From Pseudomonadota bacterium (lineage in GTDB: Bacteria > Myxococcota_A > UBA796 > GCA-2862545), in the NCBI GenBank assembly GCA_005776945.1, contig SXOB01000028.1, positions 62,001 to 126,000 of the forward strand: a DNA stretch of 64,000 nt. The letters run 5' to 3'. Every line of letters starts with the position of its first letter. Positions within the stretch are counted from its first letter, which is position 1. Of the stretch, positions 32,778 through 42,081 are shown piece by piece. Made by a program: the position numbers and the translations under genes. The notes below the pieces were generated by a model. It was not told the origin of the DNA. It ran no database searches and was given only the letters and a program-made list of their open reading frames with translations.

Positions 32778-35700
32778 CTATCGCGCGCCGCGGGGTTCGG
32801 GCACGGCGTCGTCGATGCTCGGCGCAGGCCCTGGCGCGCGGTTGCCCAACCACTCGCCAACGACTGCGGCGTCGCCCGTTCCCAACGCTGCGGCGCGTGC
32901 GGTTGCCTCGGCGATCACGCTGTCGTCGACCTCGCCGGTGCGGGCGCGAAGATGCGCGAGAAACACGTCATTGAGCGCCATCCCTTGTTCCCAGCCCATG
33001 GCCTGGGCCAACTCGCGGCTTCGTTCGAAGGCGACGGCAGCGCGGTGGAATTGGCCAGCGCGGAAATGGGTGTCGCCGATGTTGTGGAGGTTGACGATGA
33101 CGCCCCGTTGGTAGCCAATCCCTTCGCGAACCTCCATTGCGCGCCGGAAATGTGCCAGCGCCGCGTCGCGGTCGCCGAGTTCCGCGTGGAGCAGCCCGAG
33201 GTTGTTGAGAACGCGCCCTTCCAGGATGCGGTCGCCGGCGAGCCGGGCGGCTTCGAGTGCGCGTACGAGGCGGGGGCGGGCCTCCTCGAGCTGCCCTGTG
33301 CGCAGCAGTCGAGCCGCGAGGCCGACCTCGCAGCGCGCGACGGCGGTGGCGTCATCGCCGGCCGCCTGTAGCGCCACGTGCCAGAGCGCTTCGGCCTCGT
33401 CGGTGCGACCAAGGTCGAAGGCGATGCCAGCGGCAACTTCGGCGGCCTCAGCTTCCAAGGCCGCGTCGGGGTGGAGGGCCAACGCGGCGCGCGCGCCCTC
33501 GACGTGGGCCTGAGCTTGTGGCGTTCGCCCGCGCTGCGCGAGGCTGCGCGCAAGGGCGAGGTGGCTAGGAACCTCGACCCAAGGCAGGCCCTCGTCGGCT
33601 CCAAGCCCGAGCGCGACCTGCAGGTTGCGTTCGCCCTTGGTCACGTTGCCGAGCAAGCAGGCGACGCTTCCAAGGCGGAGGTGAAGGATGGCCTGTCCCT
33701 GGAGGCTGCCTTCGCGATCGACGGTGCCCCGCTCGTTCTGCAGCCAGCGCAGCCCCGCTTCGTAGTGGGCCGCAGCGGCTGCGAGATGCTGCGCGCGCTC
33801 GTCGCGTTCCCCGGCGCGCAGGCGCCATCGGGCGGCATCGACCCGTCGGCCGGATCGACCGTGATGCTCGGACAGGGCTGGCCAGAGCCCCGGGTCGTCG
33901 ACGGCCCTGCGTTCGAGCGCGGCCGCCCACCAGCGGTGGTAGTCCGTCCGTTGGCCGAGCAGCGTGCTGCGGCGAGCGACCTCGCGGACGACGTCGGAAA
34001 CGAAACGCCACCGTCCGGCTTCGCCGTCGCGGCGGACGAGTCCGCGCCCCGAGAGCGCGACGAGGGCGACGGCCGTCTCCTCGTACCCCGACGCTTCGGC
34101 AAGAAGGTCCTGGTCGAATGTGTCGCCGCCGACAGCCGCGAGTTGGAGCAGGCCCTTGTGGGCGGGATCGAGGTCGTCGAGGCGTGCGGCGACGAGGCCG
34201 GCCAGCGTGTTGGGAAGGGGTAGGGCGGACGATTGCGCCTTCGCCTTGGCCACGCCGTCGACGGTTTCCACGAGGCCGCGCGCGAGGAGGAACTTGAGGA
34301 TCTCCTCGACGTAGCGCGGGTTGCCCTCGCTTTGCCTGCGGATGGTGGCGAGCAACTGAGGGTCGACCGATGTCACATCCAGCGTCGTGGCGACGAGCCG
34401 TGCCTCGGCTGCGTCGGAAAGGGCAGGCAGACCGACGTCCTGGAAGGGGGCGTCGACGGGCGTCCGCGACGTCGCCAACCACCCGATGGGGGCCGGTCGG
34501 GTGGCGCGGACGACGGAAACCAGCGCGTCGCGGTCGGCGACGCCGAGGTGGTGTAGGTCGTCGACGACGATGAGGAATGGGGCGTCGGCCGCGCGGCGCG
34601 TGAGCCACGCGGCGATGGCGGCGGCGATCTCGCCGGGCTCCGGGCGGTGACGCGTCGGCCGGCCAGCCAGGCTCGCGAGGACTTCCGCGTCTCGAACGGG
34701 CGTCGAATAGGTCGCGAGGGCCTCCATGACGCCATCGCCGTCGGGCCCCGTCGCCGGGGCCCAGGTGCGAACCATGTCGGCGAAGACGGGCCAGGGACGC
34801 GGCTCCCCCCAGCCCGACACACGGACGACGAGGGCCGCGAGGCCGCGTCGCTCGGCCAGGTGGGCAAGTTCCCCGACGAGGCGGCTGCGGCCACTGCCGG
34901 TGGGACCCGAAAACGCTATGGCGGCGCCCCGACCTTCGCCGAGGGTCGCGAGCAGGTCGCGGACGGCGTCGAGTTCGGGTCCCCGGCGGACCCATGCCCG
35001 CCGGTTCGGGGCGGACAAGTTTCGACCGAGGAGCCGGTACGACGGGCTGTCGGGGCGCCCCTGTCGGCCCGGAAGGACCTCGGCACGTCGGAAGTCGTAG
35101 GCGCCTTCGAGCGCGGTGAAGGCGCGCTGGGACACGAGCACTTCGCCGCCGTCGGCGGACGCGCTGAGCCGGCGCGCGAGGCGGGTCGCGTCGCCGCGGG
35201 CCATGTATCGGACCCGGCGTCCAACCTGGGTCGTCGAGACCTCTCCGTAGTGGACACCCATGGCGAATTGGACGGGGAGGCCCTGCGCGCGCAGCTGACC
35301 GATGGCGTCTCGCAGGGCGAGTGCGCAGTCGAGGGCGCGGTCGATTTCGTTGCCAGTCGCGCGCCTGACGCCGAAGAGGAGCGTGATGTGGTCGTCGATG
35401 GCCCGCGCGAGCAGCGCCCCAAACGGGTCGGCGATGCGTCGAACCCACCGCAACAGGTGCAAGTGGCGCCGGAACATCTGCTCGGGCTCCAGGCGCTCGG
35501 ACAGCTCGGTGATGCCGTCCACGTCGATGAAGATGACGCCAACGAGGCGCCGCTCGCTACGGGGCGGTACGAGGCGCCCGACGTCGGGCGTGTGCGGCGT
35601 CGCATCTCCGAGGCGGTCGAGGTCGGAGGCCACCTGGTCGAGGACATAGGTCCCGCCGCGGTCGGGGGGCTCGTCGGGGAAGGCCAGGCGCAATTCAGCC

Positions 35701-36590
35701 GCAATGCGGTCTCGGTCGACGCGCTCTCGGCGCTCGAACAGCCAAGCGCGAAGGTCCTCTTCGAGGTCGGCGGCGGTCGGGTGCCGGTCGGCGGGGTCGC
35801 GCGCGCGGGCCCGCCCGACGATTCGCTCGAGGGTGGGGTCGACCGTGACGCCGCGGACCGACGGGGGGTCGATGATCGCCTCGCGTACGCGACGCAACTT
35901 CTCGGCCGGATCGGGGTGGGTGAAGAGGCGCTGCCCGACGAGCAGCTCCCAGGTGAGGATGCCGGCACCGTAGATGTCGGACGCGGCGCCGACGGGTTCG
36001 CCGTTGGCCTGCTCCGGGCTCATATAGGCGAACTTGCCGCCGCCCGGCGTCACCGGCGCCGTCGCCGAGTGCATCGCGCGAGCGATGCCGAAATCGACGA
36101 GTTTGACGTCGCCGGTGAAGGTGACGAGCACGTTGTGCGGGCTGACGTCGCGGTGGACGAGGCCGAGCGGACGCCCCATCGCGTCGGCCCTCGCGTGGGC
36201 GTAGGCGAGGCCGCGACAGACGTCGGCCGCGATGGCAACGGCGACGTGGACGGGCAGCCGGCGTCCGTCCGCGCGCAGGGCCTTGATCCAACGCGTCAGG
36301 TCGCGGCCGTGCAGGTATTCCATCGCGATGAACAGGCCGTTGCCGACGCGGCCGAGCTCATGGACCTGAACGACGTTGGGGTGGTCCAGGTGGACGCCGA
36401 TGCGCGCCTCCTGAATGAACATGCCGACGAATCGCGGGTCGCCCGCCAGTTCGGGCAGGATCCGTTTGATGACCAGCCGCTTCTCGAAGCCGGCGACCCC
36501 GCGGACCCGTGCCAGAAAGATCTCGGCCATTCCTCCAATGGCGAGGCGCTCGAGCAACTCGAACTTGCCGAAGCGTTGGGGAAACTCCAT
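32778..36590 (-). CDS. Ser/Thr kinase fused to cyclase-like, ATPase and TPR domains
   Basis: 1270 residues. Kinase domain 9-285: AIGGMAE loop, K42, HRDVSPHN (D148), DFG 166-168. A class III nucleotidyl-cyclase-like domain follows (about 350-520; FIDVDG, GVHYGEV). Next comes an ATPase of the LuxR/STAND type with Walker [10 protein letters not shown] (Arg in place of Lys) and VVDDLHH Walker B, then a long TPR-like helical region rich in Ala/Leu/Arg to the end. Such proteins are a Myxococcota hallmark and probably integrate signals by phosphorylation. It sits between lon and clpX with gaps of 8 and 20 bases, which suggests control of proteolysis. Confidence 0.9.
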   Translation of the reverse strand: MEFPQRFGKFELLERLAIGGMAEIFLARVRGVAGFEKRLVIKRILPELAGDPRFVGMFIQEARIGVHLDHPNVVQVHELGRVGNGLFIAMEYLHGRDLTRWIKALRADGRRLPVHVAVAIAADVCRGLAYAHARADAMGRPLGLVHRDVSPHNVLVTFTGDVKLVDFGIARAMHSATAPVTPGGGKFAYMSPEQANGEPVGAASDIYGAGILTWELLVGQRLFTHPDPAEKLRRVREAIIDPPSVRGVTVDPTLERIVGRARARDPADRHPTAADLEEDLRAWLFERRERVDRDRIAAELRLAFPDEPPDRGGTYVLDQVASDLDRLGDATPHTPDVGRLVPPRSERRLVGVIFIDVDGITELSERLEPEQMFRRHLHLLRWVRRIADPFGALLARAIDDHITLLFGVRRATGNEIDRALDCALALRDAIGQLRAQGLPVQFAMGVHYGEVSTTQVGRRVRYMARGDATRLARRLSASADGGEVLVSQRAFTALEGAYDFRRAEVLPGRQGRPDSPSYRLLGRNLSAPNRRAWVRRGPELDAVRDLLATLGEGRGAAIAFSGPTGSGRSRLVGELAHLAERRGLAALVVRVSGWGEPRPWPVFADMVRTWAPATGPDGDGVMEALATYSTPVRDAEVLASLAGRPTRHRPEPGEIAAAIAAWLTRRAADAPFLIVVDDLHHLGVADRDALVSVVRATRPAPIGWLATSRTPVDAPFQDVGLPALSDAAEARLVATTLDVTSVDPQLLATIRRQSEGNPRYVEEILKFLLARGLVETVDGVAKAKAQSSALPLPNTLAGLVAARLDDLDPAHKGLLQLAAVGGDTFDQDLLAEASGYEETAVALVALSGRGLVRRDGEAGRWRFVSDVVREVARRSTLLGQRTDYHRWWAAALERRAVDDPGLWPALSEHHGRSGRRVDAARWRLRAGERDERAQHLAAAAAHYEAGLRWLQNERGTVDREGSLQGQAILHLRLGSVACLLGNVTKGERNLQVALGLGADEGLPWVEVPSHLALARSLAQRGRTPQAQAHVEGARAALALHPDAALEAEAAEVAAGIAFDLGRTDEAEALWHVALQAAGDDATAVARCEVGLAARLLRTGQLEEARPRLVRALEAARLAGDRILEGRVLNNLGLLHAELGDRDAALAHFRRAMEVREGIGYQRGVIVNLHNIGDTHFRAGQFHRAAVAFERSRELAQAMGWEQGMALNDVFLAHLRARTGEVDDSVIAEATARAAALGTGDAAVVGEWLGNRAPGPAPSIDDAVPEPRGAR

Positions 36591-36598
36591 GCCTCGGG

Positions 36599-38920
36599 CT
36601 AACCGCGCTGCGCGGCGGGACTGCCCTCCAGGGCGAGGTCGAGGACCTCGAAGACGTCATCGACGAGGTGGACGCGCACCCCTTGCAGCGCGCCCTTGGG
36701 GACCTCGGCGAGGTCGTCCGCATTTTTTCGTGGAAGGATGAGGTCGGTCACACCGGCCCGGCGTGCGGCGAGGGCCTTCTCCTGGATGCCCCCGACCGGA
36801 AGGACGCGGCCCCGGAGCGTGATCTCGCCGGTCATCGCAAAGCCGGGGCGGCCCTTGCGGCCAGTGGCGATGCTGGCCAGGGCCGACGCCATGGTCACGC
36901 CGGCGCTCGGGCCGTCCTTGGGGATGGCGCCCGCGGGCACGTGGACGTGGAAGTCGGCGTCGAAGGCGGTTGCGTCGATAGAGAGAGCGGCGGCGTTGGT
37001 GCGGAGCCAGCTCATCGCGGCTTCGGCAGATTCCTTCATCACGTCGCCAAGCGAACCAGTGACCTTGAGCGCCCCCTTTCCGGGCATGCGCGTGGCCTCG
37101 AGGAACAGGATGTCGCCGCCGGCTGGCGTCCATGCGAGCCCCACGACGACGCCTGCGCGCTGGACCGTCTCCAGCGTCTCTGGCAGGAATTTTCGGGGCC
37201 CCAGCCACTGGACGAGCGCATTCGACGTGACGCGCGTCTTGCCCTTGCTGTCCTCGACGATGGCGCGGGCCGCCTTGCGGTGGATCCGAGCCAGTTGCCG
37301 CTGCAATTCGCGGACGCCCGCCTCGCGGGTGTGGTCGCGGACGATGTCGCGCAGGACGTCGCCGGGAAACTGAAGCTTGTCGGGGCCGACGCCGTGGTCC
37401 TTGCCGAGGCGGGGCAGGAGGAAGCGCCTGGCGATTTCGAGCTTTTCCTCTTCCGTGTACCCAGGCAGTTCGATGACCTCCAAACGGTCGTGGAGGGCCG
37501 ACGGAATCGTGTCGAGTTGGTTCGCAGTCGCGATGAACAGGACCTGGGACAGATCGAAGTCCAGGTCCAGGTAGTGATCGACGAAGGCGTGGTTCTGCTC
37601 GGGGTCCAGCACCTCCAACAGGGCGGACGCCGGGTCGCCCCGGAAGTCGTTGCCGAGCTTGTCCAACTCGTCGAGGACGAGGACGGGGTTGCGGGTCCCG
37701 GCGCGCACGATGGCGCGCAAGACCCGGCCGGGAAGGGCGCCGACGTACGTGCGCCGATGGCCGCGGATCTCGGCTTCGTCGCGAACACCGCCAAGCGCCA
37801 GTCGAGCGGCCTTGCGGCCAAGCGCGCGCGCGATCGACATGCCGAGGCTCGTCTTGCCGACGCCCGGGGGCCCGACAAAGCACAAGATGGCGCCGCGGTG
37901 GTCCGGCGCGAGCTTTCGTACCGCAAGGTACTCGAGGATGCGGTCCTTCACCTTGCCGAGACCGTGGTGGTCTTCGTCGAGAATGGCGCTTGCAGCCCGG
38001 ATGTCGGTTGTGTCCGGCGTCAGCACGTTCCACGGCAGGTCGCAAACGGTTTCGAGCCAAGTGCGGGCGACGGTGTACTCTGCGCTGTCGGCGTGCATCC
38101 GCGTGAGACGGTCGGCCTCGCGCAGCGCTTCGGCCTTTGCTTCGGGGGGCAGACAACCGGCCTCGATCCGCTCGCGAAATCGGTCGGCGTCGGCCTCGGG
38201 ACCCGCGTCGCCAAGCTCCTTCCGGATCGCCTTGAGCTGTTCCCGCAGCTGATACTCGCGCTGGCTCTCGTCCATGGCGCCTTGGACGCGCTGGTGGACG
38301 TCGGCCCGAATTCGTGCGGCGGCCAACGCGGTGACGAGTTGGTCGACGACGAGTTCGAGGCGAACGTCGAGGACGGGCTCCGCCAGAATCGCGAGCGCAT
38401 GGGGCCACGTTGGCTCCAACATGGACATGACTTGGTCGGCGAGGCGCTCGGGGCGGGCTTCGTCGACGAGGACGGCGTCGCGATCGCCCGTAGACATGTC
38501 CTGGTGGCTCATCCACTCGTCGTGAACTGCGTGGATCTCGCGGGCGAGCGCGGCCACCTTCCGCGCGTCGCGGATCGTCGCAGTCATGCGGTCGACCCCG
38601 ATGGCGTAGGCGCCGTCGCGTACGCCGAGACCGCCCGCGATCTTGACGCGTTGGTGGGTGTCGACAAGCAAGCGAAGCGACCCGTCGGGGAGCCTGACCA
38701 GCCGTTCGATTCTGGCGGCGATGCCAACGGGAGTAAGTGCGGCCTTCTGCGGGTCCTCGACGTCGGGCTCCACCACGGCGACGAGCGCGACCGGCTGATC
38801 GCGCTCTGCAGCGCGTTCGGCGGCTGCGATGGCCTGGGGTCGGGTCGCGATGACCGTTCGTTGGGCGCCTGGGAATGGAATGGCGCCGCGGATGGGCAGC
38901 GCGAGCAAGGTCTCGGCCAT
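36599..38920 (-). CDS. lon: ATP-dependent protease La (Lon)
   Basis: 773 residues. A Lon N-terminal substrate domain (LPIRGAIPFPGAQRTVI), the AAA+ domain with Walker A GPPGVGKTS (K356), and the peptidase with the Ser672/Lys715 dyad (KDGPSAG, GGIQEKA) are all present, with the Ser-Lys spacing of 43 found in E. coli. An in-frame ATG at 38983 would overlap the upstream gene; 38920 begins right at the family start. Lon degrades damaged and regulatory proteins in the cytoplasm. Second gene of the operon; 11 bases separate it from the metallophosphoesterase. Confidence 0.95.
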   Translation of the reverse strand: MAETLLALPIRGAIPFPGAQRTVIATRPQAIAAAERAAERDQPVALVAVVEPDVEDPQKAALTPVGIAARIERLVRLPDGSLRLLVDTHQRVKIAGGLGVRDGAYAIGVDRMTATIRDARKVAALAREIHAVHDEWMSHQDMSTGDRDAVLVDEARPERLADQVMSMLEPTWPHALAILAEPVLDVRLELVVDQLVTALAAARIRADVHQRVQGAMDESQREYQLREQLKAIRKELGDAGPEADADRFRERIEAGCLPPEAKAEALREADRLTRMHADSAEYTVARTWLETVCDLPWNVLTPDTTDIRAASAILDEDHHGLGKVKDRILEYLAVRKLAPDHRGAILCFVGPPGVGKTSLGMSIARALGRKAARLALGGVRDEAEIRGHRRTYVGALPGRVLRAIVRAGTRNPVLVLDELDKLGNDFRGDPASALLEVLDPEQNHAFVDHYLDLDFDLSQVLFIATANQLDTIPSALHDRLEVIELPGYTEEEKLEIARRFLLPRLGKDHGVGPDKLQFPGDVLRDIVRDHTREAGVRELQRQLARIHRKAARAIVEDSKGKTRVTSNALVQWLGPRKFLPETLETVQRAGVVVGLAWTPAGGDILFLEATRMPGKGALKVTGSLGDVMKESAEAAMSWLRTNAAALSIDATAFDADFHVHVPAGAIPKDGPSAGVTMASALASIATGRKGRPGFAMTGEITLRGRVLPVGGIQEKALAARRAGVTDLILPRKNADDLAEVPKGALQGVRVHLVDDVFEVLDLALEGSPAAQRG

Positions 38921-38931
38921 GGGGCGGCCGG

Positions 38932-40002
38932 CTAACCCCATGGGCCGGCGGGGCGCTGGGCGTCGCGGATCCACAGCTCCCATGCCCGGGGACGGCCACG
39001 CCGCTCTTCGCCTTCACGGAACCGGAACCACCCGAGGTAGTTTTCTTGCCACCAACGCTCGAAGTTGGTGTCCCAGATCGTGCCTTCGAGGAGGGTCCGG
39101 TACAGCTCGTCGCCGAAGCGGCGGCCGCTGACCCAGTCTGAGCACGTGAAGGTGCCGTTTTCGAGCGTCACGACGTGGGACGACGCAAAGGTCCACGTGC
39201 CCGTGTTCACGTAGGTACGGTCCCCGCGTGCGACGATTCCGGGCATGTGGCTGTGGCCGCAGACGAGGACGCGGTGGGGACCTTCGTCCAGCGCCGCCAT
39301 CGTAGGGCGGAACATCCCCATGCTGTCGCCGAGGTTGCCCCAGGTCCAATAGTCGATGCGTGCGTCGACAGGCGCCGGGTCGCGGCCGAGTAGGCGGCGT
39401 GCGTTGCGCCAAAGCCACCACACCTTGTGGCCCATCCAGAAGGCGAAACGGTTCGACGCCGTGTAGAACTCGCCCAACGGTACGCGGATCCAGGTGCCAA
39501 GCAGGCGCTCTACGACGTGGTGGATCGTGGTGCCCCAGGCGTAGGAGACGCCGACTTGGGAGCGCAACACGGGGTCGAACTGCCAGCCGTGGACGACGCG
39601 GATGTCGTCACCGATCCACAGCTCGTCGCACACCTTGAAGCGCAGGATCGTCTCGTAGATGGCCAGTTCGTCGTCGTGGTTGCCGATGACGTACGTGACA
39701 CGGTCGGCCGCGGCGAGGTCGGCCAGCGCCCGGAAGAGGTCGGGGTGGGCCGCCAAGATGCGGCGCAGCGTCCAGGCCTGGTGGAAGTCGATCGCGTCGC
39801 CGACGATGACGAGCTGGGAGCCTTCCGCCTGGATGCGTTGGAGAAGGGCGACGAGGTGGGCGTCCTTGCCGAAGAAGGCGTCCGAAGGCGTGCCGTCGCC
39901 AAGGTGCAGGTCCGAGATCATCCAGATTTTTTGGTCGGGCGCCATGTGCTGGACCACCGGGCGCCGATGGTTCCATCCGGTGTAGGGAGAAGCGGTCGTC
40001 AT
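38932..40002 (-). CDS. Metallophosphoesterase, LpxH/UDP-diacylglucosamine pyrophosphatase-like
   Basis: 356 residues. The binuclear metal motifs are ISDLHLGD, GDAIDFHQ, GNHDDEL and VHG ... CGHSHMPG, the order of calcineurin-like phosphoesterases. The DLHLGD/DFHQ spelling and the size resemble LpxH-type UDP-2,3-diacylglucosamine hydrolases of lipid A synthesis, but it is longer, with an aromatic C-terminal region (WWQENYLGWFRF). Other nucleotide or lipid substrates are possible. Its start codon overlaps a possible upstream start of engB in the other direction. Heads the minus-strand operon. Confidence 0.75.
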   Translation of the reverse strand: MTTASPYTGWNHRRPVVQHMAPDQKIWMISDLHLGDGTPSDAFFGKDAHLVALLQRIQAEGSQLVIVGDAIDFHQAWTLRRILAAHPDLFRALADLAAADRVTYVIGNHDDELAIYETILRFKVCDELWIGDDIRVVHGWQFDPVLRSQVGVSYAWGTTIHHVVERLLGTWIRVPLGEFYTASNRFAFWMGHKVWWLWRNARRLLGRDPAPVDARIDYWTWGNLGDSMGMFRPTMAALDEGPHRVLVCGHSHMPGIVARGDRTYVNTGTWTFASSHVVTLENGTFTCSDWVSGRRFGDELYRTLLEGTIWDTNFERWWQENYLGWFRFREGEERRGRPRAWELWIRDAQRPAGPWG

Positions 40003-40075
40003 GCCGTTCCCAAGCGCCTCCGGACGGGGGCCGCGTTATCCGCGGAGGCGGCGCTCCACCACGTTATCGGCCCCC

Positions 40076-40666
40076 ATGGCGAGAACCCGAGACCTTCCGG
40101 CGACGTGGGTCACGGCCACGACGACTGAGCTGCCGCCGTCGGACCGGCCTGAGATCGCCTTCTGTGGCCGCAGCAATGTGGGCAAGTCGAGCCTGATCAA
40201 CGCCCTGTGCCGGCAGAAGAAGTTGCTGCGGACGAGCGGAACGCCCGGGCGTACGCGCATGATCCACCTCGTTGCGGTGGCCGATCGCATCCACCTCGTG
40301 GATCTCCCAGGCTACGGCTACGCCCGCGTGGGGCACGCCGAACGCGACGCCTGGGGCCAGATGGTCGAGGACTACCTTGGCGAACGGCCAGCCTTGGCTG
40401 GCGTGGTGCTCATCGTGGACGCCCGCCTCCCACCTCAGGACGCCGACATCCATTTGCGCCGCGCGCTCGTCGACACCCATCTGCCGGTGCTTGGCGTCGC
40501 GACGAAGATCGACGGCGTCCCCCGGAGCAAACAGCGGGCTCAGCTGGAGGTGCTGCGGCGGGCCCTCGATTTTCCGCCGGGTCGCCCGCTTCCGTTCAGC
40601 GTCGAAGGGTCTCAGGGGCGCGATGCGCTCTGGGACGCCATCGACGAGATGACGGGCCGGCCGTGA
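40076..40666 (+). CDS. engB: Ribosome-biogenesis GTPase EngB/YihA
   Basis: 196 residues. P-loop GRSNVGKS (31-38), the G2/switch threonine in SGTPGRT, G3 DLPGYG and G4 (TKID) are all in order; TRMIHLVAV and the DLPGYGYA are typical of YihA/EngB. It helps large-subunit assembly. ATG 40076 is preferred to ATG 40001 since the family begins just before this point; the longer start would overlap the divergent gene. It is followed by rlmE nine bases later, suggesting a ribosome-related unit. Confidence 0.92.
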   Translation: MARTRDLPATWVTATTTELPPSDRPEIAFCGRSNVGKSSLINALCRQKKLLRTSGTPGRTRMIHLVAVADRIHLVDLPGYGYARVGHAERDAWGQMVEDYLGERPALAGVVLIVDARLPPQDADIHLRRALVDTHLPVLGVATKIDGVPRSKQRAQLEVLRRALDFPPGRPLPFSVEGSQGRDALWDAIDEMTGRP

Positions 40667-40675
40667 GTCGCGCTG

Positions 40676-41266
40676 ATGGGTGAGGGCAAGAATCCCTATG
40701 CGCGGGCCGACCGCTTCACGAAGGAGGCGAAAGCGGCCGGGTTCGCGGCGCGCAGCGTCTTCAAGCTCGACGCCATTCAGAAGCGCTTTCGCCTCCTCCG
40801 ACCGGGACAACGGGTGGTTGACCTTGGTTGTAGTCCTGGGTCCTGGGCGCAATTCGCGATGGTCATGGTAGGCAAATCTGGCCGCGTCGTCGGAGTCGAC
40901 GTCGAGCCGCCCGAAGTCGGGGGCTTCACGTTCCTTCATGCGTCGGCGCTCGATGTCGATTTGGACACGTTGCAGCAGTCGCTCGGCGGGCCGGCCGACG
41001 TGGTGCTTTCGGACATGGCGCCGCGGACGACTGGCGACGTGGACGGGGATCATCTGCGCCAGATCGAACTCGCCGAACGCGCGCTCGAGGTGGCGGTCGG
41101 CCTGCAGTCGCCCTGGCTTGTGTGCAAGGTCTTCGACGGCATCGACGCTCCGCCTTTCGTCGAGCGCGTGCGGCGCGCGTTGGGCGCCGTAGACCGCGTC
41201 CGACCCGACGCCGTGCGAAAGAACAGCCGCGAATTTTTTGTTGTCGGCCACCCCAAGCGTCCGTGA
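40676..41266 (+). CDS. rlmE: 23S rRNA (uridine-2'-O-)-methyltransferase
   Basis: 196 residues. The RrmJ/FtsJ fold with SAM-binding GCSPGSWAQF (51-60) and the full K-D-K-E catalytic set: K30, D113 (SDMAP), K151 (CKVF) and E186 (SREFF). It methylates U2552-equivalent 2'-O in the ribosomal A-loop. It lies nine bases after engB, a matching partner for large-subunit maturation. A lipoprotein gene follows after 41 bases. Confidence 0.93.
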   Translation: MGEGKNPYARADRFTKEAKAAGFAARSVFKLDAIQKRFRLLRPGQRVVDLGCSPGSWAQFAMVMVGKSGRVVGVDVEPPEVGGFTFLHASALDVDLDTLQQSLGGPADVVLSDMAPRTTGDVDGDHLRQIELAERALEVAVGLQSPWLVCKVFDGIDAPPFVERVRRALGAVDRVRPDAVRKNSREFFVVGHPKRP

Positions 41267-41307
41267 ACAACAGTACTGACTGCCAATACCCGCTTTCGGA
41301 GGTTCGG

Positions 41308-42081
41308 ATGTGGACCTTGTTGTTGGCCTGCGGCGGAGACAACCCGACGGACGCGCCTGGTGGCACGACGGACGCCACGACGGACGTCGGAGGCGAGCCG
41401 TGCGTGGGAGGCGAGTCCGTCGTCTCCATGGAGACAACGGACGGTGTGACGTTGGAGGCCGACGACATGATGGCCTCGGTGTCGGGCCGACCGGCCCTGG
41501 TCCTCTTCCACATGGTTCCGCCGTATTTTGACCGTTCAAGCTGGCCGAAGCGGATTCGCAGCAAGTTCCATGACCTCGACATCAACGTGTTGAACGTGGA
41601 TCGGCGCGGCGCCGGTGGTAGCGGCGGCGTTCCGGAGGAGGCGTACTTTGGAGACGGGGCCCTTCTGGACGGTGAAGCGGCCGTGAGCTGGCTGATGTCC
41701 GACCAGCGTGGCTGCGCGATCGACACCGAGCGGCTCATGCTGTTCGGCGCCAGCAACGGCACGACGACAACGCTCGACTACGCCTTCGGCCACGCCGGCG
41801 ATCTGCCCGACGTGGCCGGGCTCGCATGGCTCTCGCCCGGCGAGTACACCGAGGCCCAAAACGACATCGACGACAAGCGCAAGAAGCTCGAAAACGTGTC
41901 GATGCACTGGTTGTACCCGGAGAACGAACCCTACGCCGACGATTTCGTCGATGGCGCGCCCGGGACCTGGCAGTTCGCTCGCCGTGGCCTGCAACATGGC
42001 ACGGACATGTTCGACGGAGACACGCTCGAGGACGACACGGTGGCCGACCTGCTCGCGTTGGTCGACGACGTCCTCAACTGA
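41308..42081 (+). CDS. Lipoprotein with alpha/beta-hydrolase-like domain
   Basis: 257 residues, ATG after a GGAGG site. MWTLLLACGGDN puts the lipid Cys at position 8. The body shows an alpha/beta-hydrolase layout: strand LVLFHMVPPYF, oxyanion-side DRRGAGGSGG, and a nucleophile elbow FGASNGTT (GxSxG). Candidate acid and His residues are less clear, so activity is not certain. Esterase or peptidase action at the cell surface is possible. Its last eight bases overlap the convergent MopE-repeat gene. Confidence 0.7.
   Translation: MWTLLLACGGDNPTDAPGGTTDATTDVGGEPCVGGESVVSMETTDGVTLEADDMMASVSGRPALVLFHMVPPYFDRSSWPKRIRSKFHDLDINVLNVDRRGAGGSGGVPEEAYFGDGALLDGEAAVSWLMSDQRGCAIDTERLMLFGASNGTTTTLDYAFGHAGDLPDVAGLAWLSPGEYTEAQNDIDDKRKKLENVSMHWLYPENEPYADDFVDGAPGTWQFARRGLQHGTDMFDGDTLEDDTVADLLALVDDVLN

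Noticed and set aside
32758-32853. N-terminal extension of ClpX
   Set aside because: The extra residues are Arg-rich without homology and overlap the end of the kinase gene; the zinc domain begins right after ATG 32757.
40001-40075. Longer EngB start overlapping the metallophosphoesterase start
   Set aside because: It adds 25 Arg/Ser-rich residues absent from the family, and leaves no promoter space for either gene.
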